A DNA stretch of 64,000 bases from Aspidiotus rigidus (lineage: Eukaryota > Arthropoda > Insecta > Hemiptera > Diaspididae), in the NCBI GenBank assembly GCA_035079385.1, contig JAVHKY010000052.1, positions 4,402,001 through 4,466,000 of the forward strand, in the 5' to 3' direction. A program made the position numbers and the translations under genes. Below are positions 11,140 to 19,931 of this stretch, in pieces (the first letter of the stretch is position 1; every line of letters starts with the position of its first letter). Under the pieces are notes generated by a model that saw nothing but the letters and a program-made list of their open reading frames with translations, was not told the DNA's origin and did not search any database.

Positions 11140-12590
11140 TCAAAGTACCGGTACCACTGCATTGATTCTTTCAATCTTTTCAGCTGCTCTTGGTGTGGAA
11201 TTTGGTATAGTACTCCACTATAGATAATCCGCGGTTTGGTTTGACATTTAAAAAGTCTAGCCAAGCATGACAGTAGTCTCGGGTATATTTTCTCAATTTT
11301 GGAAACCAGAATCTTTCTTTGATAAGGTCTTCTGTCTTCGTTCCACCTGGATGTCCTGCGTCATCATGTTAAATTCTTAATATTTGGCTGTGGTTGCTCC
11401 TGGGAACTACCCAACATAGTCCTTGTTCTGTTTTTTAATATTACTGGTCATTCATGATGATAAAGTCTCGCTTGATTTCTTTTTCCTGTGCATCTGGTTG
11501 TTTTGCTTGGAGTGCGGCTAATATTTCTTGACATCTTTTGTCTTGTTGCTGTGCTACTTTGACCCAATCCTTCTCTTCTAACTCCGTTTTTGCACCGAGT
11601 ACGGCTATTTGTTTGTGTTTCTTTTTTGGTTTCTGTTGGATTTCTGCTGAGTGAGTCCACATGTCACATGACTGTACCAGGTCGGTATTCAATTTTCATA
11701 ACAAATTCTTGTATGAGTAGCCACCATCTGGCAATCCTTGTGTTCAAGTCCTTTTTGGTTAATGTATAGCTTAGGGCGCTTCAATCTGTTATTACTTTGA
11801 ATGGTTTTCCCTGGAGATAAATTCTGAATTGTTGTAGTGCTCTGACAATTGCCAGTGTTTCAAGTTTGTAGGAATAGTATCTCTTTTTATCTTTGGTTGT
11901 TTGTTGACTAAAGTAGATGATTGATTTTAATGTCTTCTCTGGCTATCTCTGCATAAGAATTACTCCTATGCCATTACTGCAGGCGTTGATCTGCTGGGTT
12001 AAAATTTGCCAACATTGGTTGTTCTGCTGATTCCTATTTTAATCCGATAAATGCGTTCTCTTGTATCTCGCTCTATTGAAATTCTGTTGTCTTCTTGGTT
12101 AGTAGTGCAGCAATTAGTCCAAAGTTCTTGATATATTTTTGAAAGTACCTGAGTAATCCAACAAATTGTTTTACTTCATGTACATTGGTAGGTCATGGAA
12201 ACTTGTTCACTTCTTCAATATTTCCGTTGTCTGTCTGCAACTTTCCTTCTTTTCTTCATATTTCAGATATCAGCTTATCTCCCAGAAATGTCAGCTTTTA
12301 TCTTAGAATTTGTCATTCATCAAGTCTGGTGGTTAATACAGCTCCTTATAATACTTAGAATATGCATTACAATTGTTGTAATCCTTGCCCGGTGATTTTG
12401 GATGTTGTCAGTTGGGCGAATGGATATTGATCATGATTCTTGACTAATGTTACTTGATTCTTTTTAGCAGAATATCTGGCTATGAATGTTTTACACCACA
12501 TGATGATTTGTTTTTCGACGTTCGTGCAATCGGGTTTTGGTCATGAATCCTTGCAGAAGTTAATATAAATCCATTTTCCCATACAATTCC
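11140..12590 (-). pseudogene. Decayed Ty3-type pol fragment (RT end, RNase H, integrase start)
   Basis: Read on the minus strand, broken frames show in order a YFQKYIKNFGLIA connection segment (near 12130-12160) and an RNase H segment with KRYYSYKLETLAIV (near 11870-11900). Then come SALSYTLTKKDLNTRIARWW (near 11720-11790), a YRPGTVM..HVDSLSRNP segment (near 11640-11680) and the integrase zinc finger HDDAGHPGGTKTEDLI (near 11320-11370). All are hallmarks of Ty3 pol. Many stops and frame changes are present. This is a different lineage from the element at 17557-21636 and keeps exactly the RT/RNase H region which that element lacks. Confidence 0.75.
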
Positions 12591-12827
12591 AGATGAAACT
12601 TCCAACAATAATATTAATTATTCGTCGAAGGTATAAGATATTCATTTGTCATTCATCAAAATCTTTGTCCTCCCCCAATTTGTTTTTGAGGCTGGCACAG
12701 GGCCCAAGAATGTGGCACAAATTCCAAGTCTGGAAAGCACAATCGGCACAAATAAAGTACAAATTTGTGCCGATATCTCCAAACCCTCTCCCCCAAAAGG
12801 AGGAGGGGGCGTAAAAATGGACTCTTT
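12591..12827. other. Unassigned segment with a small hairpin
   Basis: ATCGGCACAAAT at about 12738 pairs with ATTTGTGCCGAT near 12762, and a C-rich/G-rich pair follows (CCTCTCCCCC/GGAGGAGGGGG). Overlapping short frames are produced by compositional bias. No gene or known repeat was recognised. Confidence 0.35.
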
Positions 12828-13212
12828 CAGACCTGCGGATGCATAGGCACTTGGCTTGCCGAAGCAAGTACCCCAAAAAGGATAGAATATTTCATCCTGA
12901 GCTTTATAAAAATCCTTCTTGTGCACGTATCCTATTTCATATCATTATTTGAGAACTGGAAAGAAACGCGAACTCAAACTATCTTGAATATTAGAGCGTC
13001 TTGTCAATAAGAATAACCCTACACGTTCTTACCATACTTTTGCGCTCTGCAAGTAGGATTCTAAGAGCTACAGCTCCAACAATCTACTTTTGTAATAATA
13101 CTGTATGTAGAAGTTCAAATTTAATTCAAAGTCAAGCAGAGAACAGCCACTATATCACAAAATGTACTAGTCATCGCGAGTGAGTCCAACATACGATTCA
13201 AGCAAAGACCTT
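12828..13212. repeat. Third copy of the 8001/9502 repeat arm
   Basis: CCTGCGGATGCATA at 12832 and GGATAGAATATTTCATCC near 12880 match 9481-9520. The similarity continues through GTGCACGTATCC, the CTTTTGCG segment and AGTTCAAATTTAATT, and ends near GATTCAAGCAAAGA at 13196. This copy carries an extra 60 bases or so before its end. Confidence 0.6.
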
Positions 13213-15079
13213 TGATGTTATGAGGCTCACTGTACTAAGAGAGATGTAAATCATGGGCTTTACTTTTAGCTTGTAGAAAATATTCTCCTTTTTTATATAA
13301 TCTTTTCTTCTTATTAATTCTGGATGCAAAATTTCCTAGTTGCATTCTTCTATATGGCTTAATTAGTTCACAAATACAGTAGTTTCTTCTCCATAAGGAT
13401 CACATCCCTTTTCACTGATAGGGTTACCGGTAGCACCTCAAAATTTTTCTGTAGAGCTCTGAACCTATAGTCGTTCAAAGCTTCTCTCATTTCATAAAAC
13501 TCAGACCTTGAACCCTTTCCAAAACATTATCTTTTTTCCTTATCAACAGTCCTTATACTCATTTTTGTAATCTCTTGGATCCACCAAAATCAGTCTCTGG
13601 AAGAATAAATTTAGCTTCAATATAAACTATTTTTAATAGCAAAAAAGAAAATATGACAGGGCTCATACGTAGTTTGGCTCAAAACTTGAAGTTTTTTCAA
13701 GATTAGGTATATTTTACATACAGCTATAAAAGCTCAAGTTCAATTCGCGTTCTGTATAGTATTGATATGATGAGGTCATACACGTAGGTGTACTCAGTAT
13801 TCAAAATAGAAATTATTCAGTACTGTACCTCCAAACTACAAGTTTTTTAATAGTCAAGTCAAAAGTAAAATCATTGTGAATGAATGAATTTATTTGAGTT
13901 TCTTACAAAAAGGAGGTAGGAGATTGTCATAAAATTGGAGAACAATGCGGGTTCATCTGTCTGTGTCATCATTTCAAGTACATTTTTTGTGACTTTTGGA
14001 TTTGCAGAAAACAATAATCTGTGAAAGTGAACTTTTCATAATTTTCTAGTTAGTCTCTTCATTTTCTAGTGTATCACCGCATACAGAAAAAGATTATCAC
14101 CTTTTACACATTGTTTCTGTAGTGAATTACCTACCTTGTTAGACAATTTTATATCAAAAATGGGTTTATATAAGTATGTAGTTTTTTATTGGAAAAAATA
14201 GAGGACTTTGAATCACACCTTGTAAATCAATATTGTATCGACTGCCTATTAAGAAACCGCCGTCAGTCCAGAATAAGATTTTAGTGCTGTTTGGTGGTAG
14301 AAAGCGTTCTGCATCAAATGAGACAATTAGTGCAGCCAGCACAAAAAAATTAGTCCGGATTAATTTTTATGGCAATTTTCCATTCATTGAGTACCATTTT
14401 ATTCATCGTTTTTTGTGTTTCCTGTCAAATTTCTGAAAATGGACTTACGGCAGTGTCTTGATACGCTGTCTGTGTATTATTGGCTTTCCCAGAGCAGTGT
14501 TTCAAGAACTACGGAAACCCAGGGTACAACAAAACTTCGTGAGTCCTTTCAAACTTTTACAACCAAAATTTGGCGAAAAATTTTACAGAGGGCTCGGTTA
14601 CCTACCCTCAAATTATCATAATAATCACTTCACTCTTAAAAAAGAAGGAAATTTTGAAAACATTCTTTTTTCTCTTGCAAAATTTGATATTTTGGACTTA
14701 CAAGGTATTTCGATTGCAGAAACAACATAAATCAACTTTTCTTCTTTTTTCTCTCTCTTTGAAATTATCGACTTCTCGATCTTACACCTTTGTTACCTTG
14801 TTTGTGTAATATTACTCTTTTATCTGTGACAGGTGTTGCTTGAAAGCTGGTTAAAGTCTTCCTTGAACCTTAATGTTGATTATTTCATACATTCAAATTT
14901 GCTATTGAGGTGTGAGGTGCCTGGCAAAGAATTTTCAGGAGGAAGAGTTATATTCATGAATTTGGTATCTCCCACCTTTCTCTTGAACACCTTCTGCTTT
15001 GGTACTAATATGTCGCAATCTGCACTATGCTTTCTTCAATTTTTTCTTACTGCCAAGTGCCAATTTTGTGTGAATATGA
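13213..15079. other. Unassigned AT-rich DNA
   Basis: I see no recognisable gene. An open stretch at about 14485-14730 has a locally protein-like composition after a possible splice acceptor (CTTTCCCAG at 14482-14490), but no domain could be named. The rest has frequent stops in all frames. Confidence 0.3.
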
Positions 15080-15135
15080 CGTATCAAGTGGGAGGGGGGT
15101 AGTTAGTAGATGAGAATACAAGCGAAAAATTTGGT

Positions 15136-15207
15136 CACCTCGTCGGGATCCGAACCCGAGACCTTTCGCTTGCCGGGCGACTGCTCTAACCGCTGAGCTA
15201 CGAGGAG
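15136..15207 (-). tRNA. tRNA-like unit, probably tRNA-derived repeat
   Basis: The minus strand folds into a 72-nt cloverleaf. The acceptor stem CTCCTCG/CGAGGTG has one T-T mismatch, the D stem is GCTC/GAGC, and the T arm is TCGGG-TTCGGAT-CCCGA. An A box TAGCTCAGCGG and B box GGTTCGGATCC are present, and TTTTT follows 6 bases later. The anticodon loop would be CCGGCAA (anticodon GGC), with C instead of the universal U33 and one mismatch in its stem. This suggests a tRNA-derived sequence rather than a working tRNA. Confidence 0.55.
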
Positions 15208-15488
15208 ATCAAATGATTTCGCTTAAATTCTCAAATACCAACGACGAGAACAAGTACGTCACTGCCCGCAACGGCGATAAACACTCATAGAGTGTATTTT
15301 TGAGGGAGCAAGAACTAGCTTGCATCAAACCTCAACGAATATAAACCTGACTAAGGAAGAATAACGAAAGACAACGATTTTTTACGTTACGGGAAACTAT
15401 ATCAGGAGGGGGGTAGTTAGTAGATGAGAATACAAGCGAAAAATTTGGTCACCTCGTCGGGATCCGAACCCGAGACCTTTCGCTTGAT

Positions 15489-15560
15489 CTCCTCGTAGCT
15501 CAGCGGTTAGAGGAGTCGCCCGGCAAGCGAAAGGTCTCGGGTTCGGATCCCGACGAGGTG
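15489..15560 (+). tRNA. tRNA-like unit, second copy with damaged D stem
   Basis: Identical to the inverse of 15136-15207 except for a C to G change that turns the D-stem strand GAGC into GAGG. Most of it lies in the right arm of the palindrome. The promoter boxes and the T run downstream are retained. Confidence 0.5.
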
Positions 15561-15656
15561 ACCAAATTTTTCGCTTGTATTCTCATCTACTAACTACCCC
15601 CCTCCTGATATAGTTTCCCGTAACGTAAAAAATCGTTGTCTTTCGTATCAAGTGGG

Positions 15657-16746
15657 TGAAGTATTTTGAGCGTACATTATGTCGACTTTATTAATTTGAT
15701 GTGCACTGCCAGATAGCTTTTTTTTGGAGGAATGGACCGCCACACCATAGCTCGAGCCACTGGTAAAATACAGTTAAAAAATTTTCTAGATCCTTTATTC
15801 CTACGGCTTATTTTACCCCGTCTATAGAATTTTTTCGTTATTTTATTCATTCATGAGCAGGCTTTGTTTAGTATCTAACTTACATTGTAGCTTCTCAACC
15901 CCAAGGTGACTGTGATTACTGCATAAAAATTTTTCCAAGTTTTTCAATAACGTCAATGTCAACTTCTTATTACAACAGTTTGTCATTTGTAAATTGTTTT
16001 CTTTTCCTCGTTGAATTAGTGAATGTTACTCGGCTAATCCATTAAAATTGACAAAATATGAAACTGACGCCAGAATCTAGCTTACTTCAAGCACATTTAA
16101 GAAACCCCTTTATTGTTTTGTATCAGAATTTCTCCAAAAAACTCCGGAAAGGAACTAGCACAAAACAAGGAAGAAGACAACTTGAGAATCTATTACAAAT
16201 CTAAAATTTACAAGAAGAGGAAGATAAATAAATGGTACAGTCAGACCTGAATAAGTCAAACATAGACGAGTCGAAATCATAGATCCTAACTCGAACAAAT
16301 TTGCTCAGTCCCGATACTCTCATTCAAACCTGCACTATTTCTCTCACAATACCTTCAACACTATCATGGATCACTCGAATTAAAATAACTTCTAATTTTA
16401 CACGTTCCTCAAACGTTTCTATGTGTAGAAGTCAAATTTCTATACATGCTTCTAAATTAATTGAAAAAGAATACTAGAAGAATGCTCAGAGATAGAAAAA
16501 TATTCCAGGGACTACAGAAGGTTACCTACCCTCTAATTCTAAAGGCACTGCTAAATCCTACATCGAAAAAAAAAAAAATTGAAAAGTAAATACACAATCC
16601 GCGAAGAAAAAAATAATTTACCTATAGGCCACCTACTCCAAAGGGAAGACGAAATACAAACATGAAATATAAATTACAAGCTACCAGCGTGATGACCCGA
16701 TAGGGTAACGCGAGTTCAATATTTCCATGCAAGAGGACTGCATTGA
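15657..16746. other. Unassigned DNA
   Basis: No gene, tRNA or recognised repeat was found. Stops are frequent in all frames. Confidence 0.35.
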
Positions 16747-17165
16747 TTTATATTATTTAGTATACACCGATAAACCGAGCTCCAAACGTTTTGTACAACA
16801 TTTTTGAAGTAAACTTGTCGGTAAACTGAGCTCCAAACCATTTATATTAAATTGCTGGTCATACACTTGTCGGTAAACCGAGTTCTGTGCGATGTTGTCA
16901 ATTATTGTACCTCAGATCTATCATGTTTCTTTCCACTTTCGATATATAAACTTTGAAACAACGCACTCTACATGGTTGACCATCCAACTAAACAGTGATA
17001 TATATTTGAGAAATTTGCGTAATCTGAGTTCCACCTAATATTGCGTCTACTGTATACTGGAGTCCTTATAATACTATATATATGGTTCACATAATCCGAG
17101 CTCCGGGCATCGGATCTAAGGATCTCGGATTGGAATATATATTCTAAAACGGAGCTCACATACCG
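16747..17165. repeat. GAGCTCC-motif cluster 2
   Basis: Variants of GGTAAACCGAGCTCCAAA occur at irregular 40-70 base spacing near 16772, 16813, 16870, 17020, 17092 and 17150. The phrase is in the same orientation as cluster 1 at 7218-7510. The two clusters lie about 9.5 kb apart. They could be diverged terminal or enhancer-like repeats of one lost element. Confidence 0.45.
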
Positions 17166-17556
17166 CCGTCATAAATCTATATATAAATATAAGAATATGC
17201 TGCTGCATATTCTTGCATGCTGGCACTCACAGACAGAATAGGTAGTTGTGGTTGTTATAAGAGATTAGAATAGAGATAGCGAGTGTCAGTTAATTCACGT
17301 TTTGTATGTGTAGTTGAGATATCGTTCTATAGAGACTCGGTAGCAGGAAAGACAAAGGTCTTCGGATCAATAGAGACCTGTTGCCGAGAAAGGCGAAGTT
17401 CGATTCTTACATAGTCAGACTATTTGACCCAAAGCCGTAGGAGCATGCAATGACGCATTCACACGTACCTCGCACCCGAGTATCCGAATCCGACGCTTTG
17501 TTTGTATTTGTACTACTGAACTCCTATCATGTGAATTGTTGTTGTGTCTTGCATAC
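17166..17556. other. Unassigned segment abutting the Ty3 element
   Basis: It holds a short palindrome GAATATGCTGCTGCATATTC (17193-17212) and GC-richer sequence than its surroundings up to the LTR start. It could be the edge of another LTR, but no matching partner is visible in the window. Confidence 0.3.
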
Positions 17557-17982
17557 TGTGACGTTCTACCAGTCACTGAATATCTCTTGACGACAATAAT
17601 AAAGAACAATTACGAAAACCGAGCTTTATTACTGGTACCGCAAGTACAACACTTCTAAACACCATTAAACTGTAACACAATCGCGTTAAAGAACGAGAAC
17701 ACGTTAACTATCGCTTTTAAGATTACAACTGAATCGCTCTATCGGGTTGCTGCCGGCTATTTATAGTCTCACCCTTAATTCCAGAATTCTCGAGATTTCT
17801 TCTAGAACGGCAAACAGGTTATGCAAGAGTCCTTACAATCAATCAAGCACGTTCTAGGTTGTTCAAGCGTATTCGGCGAAGTAGTTAAGCGATAAGTACG
17901 CTTCCTTGCGGTGTCTGCTATTATTAAAAGTTTAGCGGCATGTGCAAGCTTGGTGCTTGCGCCTTCATAGCAGAACGCCACA
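17557..17982 (-). repeat. 3' LTR of the Ty3 element
   Basis: 426 bp. On the minus strand it carries a TATAAATAG box (17757-17766) and an AATAAA signal near 17623, giving a plausible U3-R-U5 layout. Positions 17857-17982 are the part that survives in the second copy (59058-59183). Confidence 0.93.
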
Positions 17983-17995
17983 CTTTCCCCTCCTC
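17983..17995 (-). promoter_or_regulatory. Polypurine tract
   Basis: On the coding strand GAGGAGGGGAAAG lies immediately before the 3' LTR, as expected for the plus-strand primer of LTR elements. Confidence 0.85.
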
Positions 17996-18340
17996 AGTTT
18001 TGAACGTCCCGTTCAAACGCCGGACTCCATACAGCTAGTCTATTTCGGTGGACCACTTTGAACTTTCTGTCCTGTTGGATGCGATAGATGACATTGTTGA
18101 TTCTCTTCACGACTGTCCAAGGTCCTTCCCAGTTGCACTGTAATTTTGGGTTCTTCCCTTTCTTTCTCTGTGGGTTGTAGAACCACACCCTATCCTGAGG
18201 TTCAAACTTGGTTTCATCTGCACAGATGTCATAGCGTGCCTTCATCCGGTCGCTAGCAACTTCTAAATTTTCTCTGACCAGCTCATGTACCTGCTTAAGT
18301 CGGTTCTTCAGTTCTTGCGTAAATGGCTTGACTTCTGAGG
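17994..18340 (-). pseudogene. Integrase C-terminal domain of the Ty3 element
   Basis: The frame contains DRVWFYNPQRKKGKNPKLQ, then WEGPWTVVKRINNVIYRI and KVVHRNRLAVW, the SH3-like C-terminal domain of Ty3 integrases. The stop lies just before the polypurine tract. It is shifted by one frame relative to the catalytic core upstream. The change falls near 18330-18345, where the core frame runs on into an out-of-frame tail ending at 18308. The reading EVKPFTQELKNRL at about 18270-18330 links the two parts in family terms. The same break is present in the second copy (59195-59541). Confidence 0.85.
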
Positions 18341-19135
18341 TGGCTGTGGAGGGGTGCCCATCTCTAAATCACATGGTAATCGAAGTTCTCTTCCAAAAAT
18401 GATTTTTGCAGGTGTTTCCTTGGTGCTCTCATGGATTGAAGACCGATAGGCTAGCAGGAACAATGGAAGTAGCTTGTCCCAATTCCGCTGGTCACTATCA
18501 ATTACTTTGGATAGGAATTGGTCTATTGTTTTGTTGAACCTCTCGACCATACAATCAGATTGTGGGTGGAGTGGTGTTGTACAAGTTTTCCTCAATCCCA
18601 TCAGCTTGGCCACTTCTCCAAATACCTGGGATTCAAAGTTTCTTCCCTGGTCTGAGTGTAACTCCAGAGGTACTCCAAACCTTGAAATCCAGTTTTCCAC
18701 CAGCGCTGTTGCAACAGTGACGGCTTCACAATTTGGCAGTGGGTAAGCATCCATCCATTTGCTGAAATAATCTCCCACCACTAGAATATAACGATTACCT
18801 TGGTCAGTTTCTGGAAATGGTCCTGAGATATCTGCCGCAATCCGTTCAAAAGGGTATCCCACATTGTAGATTTGCATCTTAGCTCGGCCCCTAGTATTGG
18901 GCCCCTTACTGGCATTACATGCTCTGCAACATTGAATCCAATCCTCTACATCACTTCTACAGGCTGGCCAGTAAAACCGTTCCCGAATCTTGGCCAATGT
19001 TTTTGTTATTCCAAGATGACTACCGGATGCGTCATCATGAACACTCTTCAAGATATCTGGTACAAGTGCTTCAGGTATCAGTAGTTGGCGCCCGGGGTGA
19101 TCTGCCATCTGTTGTTTCCCAGATCCGGTAAACAA
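18308..19135 (-). CDS. Ty3 integrase catalytic core
   Basis: Integrase joins the reverse-transcribed element to host DNA. The H2C2 zinc-binding segment is visible (HDDASGSHLGITKT, then CCRACNASKG), followed by the DDE core. The first Asp is in RIAADISGPFPETD, the second in LELHSDQGRNFES, and the Glu in HPQSDCMVERFNKTID. A LAYRSSIHESTKETPAKIIF segment, typical of the family, follows. The open frame has no ATG near its start, and the N-terminal linker lies in the protease frame, which stops at 19149; one frame change therefore separates them. All three catalytic residues are kept in this copy. Confidence 0.9.
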   Translation of the reverse strand: MFTGSGKQQMADHPGRQLLIPEALVPDILKSVHDDASGSHLGITKTLAKIRERFYWPACRSDVEDWIQCCRACNASKGPNTRGRAKMQIYNVGYPFERIAADISGPFPETDQGNRYILVVGDYFSKWMDAYPLPNCEAVTVATALVENWISRFGVPLELHSDQGRNFESQVFGEVAKLMGLRKTCTTPLHPQSDCMVERFNKTIDQFLSKVIDSDQRNWDKLLPLFLLAYRSSIHESTKETPAKIIFGRELRLPCDLEMGTPPQPPQKSSHLRKN

Positions 19136-19148
19136 TTACATTTTCTAC

Positions 19149-19781
19149 TTAAAACGAGTCCCATTGTAACCATAAGATCTTTAAATTTACCGACTGTGAG
19201 CTGATATCCTGCCAGACTGGTCGTTCACCTTTCTCCTTCCAGGCTAAGATGACTGAAATATCTTTATCCTGTTGTTGAGCATTTCTCATATCCACATTGG
19301 AACCTAGTTGTATGGATTTAACTAAGACTTCTATCTTCACAGCATTGAATACAGTGCTTAATTCTTCTTCAACTTTGGTCTGGAGGAGACAATCCTTGAC
19401 TTCCAACTCATAAAGTGGTATATCTCCACAGGGACTTCTTAAAAGGTCATGCTTCAGATCAATAATCAGCCCATACTTTCGCATCAAATCCAGCCCCAAA
19501 ATACAGTCATCTTCGATATCAGCAAGGATGAATTTTCCAGTTATTACCATTGAGGAAATCTTGATAGATGGCTCAACAGTGCCCTTGGTCCAAGCTTGTT
19601 CACCCATGGCAGTCCTGAGGCGGTACTTTTCTCTCCAATTAATGGATAAGCCTGGGATGTCCTTGACCAATTGTGTCTTGATAACTGAACCAGTAGCAGC
19701 GCAGTCCATGCACATGTCTATATTGCGTCCAATACTATCATTCCATCCCGATACATAAATGTTCTCATTTGAAGTACGCAT
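19149..19781 (-). CDS. Ty3 protease fused to the integrase N-terminal linker
   Basis: The first half is a retropepsin-like domain. The active-site loop reads MDCAATGSVI where the family has VDTGATGSVI, so the Asp is kept but Thr-Gly is replaced by Cys-Ala. The DDCILGLDLM segment near residue 90 is the second conserved protease strand. From about residue 165 the sequence changes abruptly to NAQQQDKDISVILAWKEKGE and WLQWDS, the linker that in intact elements precedes the integrase zinc finger. Roughly 500 residues of RT and RNase H are missing between the two. The substituted active site makes protease activity doubtful. Confidence 0.85.
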   Translation of the reverse strand: MRTSNENIYVSGWNDSIGRNIDMCMDCAATGSVIKTQLVKDIPGLSINWREKYRLRTAMGEQAWTKGTVEPSIKISSMVITGKFILADIEDDCILGLDLMRKYGLIIDLKHDLLRSPCGDIPLYELEVKDCLLQTKVEEELSTVFNAVKIEVLVKSIQLGSNVDMRNAQQQDKDISVILAWKEKGERPVWQDISSQSVNLKILWLQWDSF

Positions 19782-19879
19782 TTTGGAAATTCTTATTTCT
19801 CGGGCCCTTCTCCTTGGCCCTAGAGTTGGTTGGCCCCTGGCAACTCCAGGTTGGAGTTTTCCGCCTTGCAGTGATCTCC

Positions 19880-19931
19880 ACTTAGGGCAACTGAGCTTGA
19901 TGTGACCCTCTTCATTACAGTGGTAGCATCA
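19880..19931 (-). pseudogene. CCHC zinc knuckle after an in-frame TGA
   Basis: Directly after the gag frame a TGA replaces one codon, and CYHCNEEGHIKLSC follows in the same frame. This fits the C-x2-C-x4-H-x4-C nucleic-acid-binding knuckle of gag. The same stop is present in the second copy. The frame then leads on toward the protease. The TGA is either a disabling mutation or a recoding site; mutation is more likely. Confidence 0.8.

Larger units (their letters stand above)
15080..15656. mobile_element. tRNA-derived fold-back insertion with 13-bp target duplication
   Basis: The 13-base direct repeat CGTATCAAGTGGG flanks the insert (15080-15092 and 15644-15656). Inside lie one minus-strand tRNA-like unit (15136-15207) and a perfect inverted repeat of 122-base arms (15365-15486 and 15524-15645) with a 37-base spacer. 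The right arm and spacer hold a second, plus-strand tRNA-like unit; the left arm holds its truncated inverse. The target duplication argues for retrotransposition of a tRNA-derived (SINE-like) transcript followed by, or involving, a fold-back event. Confidence 0.75.

Noticed and set aside
12195..12395. Hydrophobic plus-strand frame as a membrane protein
   Set aside because: It overlaps the minus-strand Ty3 pol remnant and has no independent support.
15136..15207. Functional tRNA-Ala (anticodon GGC)
   Set aside because: U33 is absent, the acceptor and anticodon stems have mismatches, and it sits in a retrotransposed fold-back; a tRNA-derived repeat is more likely.
15080..15656. CRISPR-like or phage structure
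   Set aside because: The repeats are an inverted pair around tRNA modules in a eukaryotic setting; there is no regular spacer array.
16747..17165. True satellite or CRISPR-like array
   Set aside because: Motif spacing is irregular and the units are too diverged.
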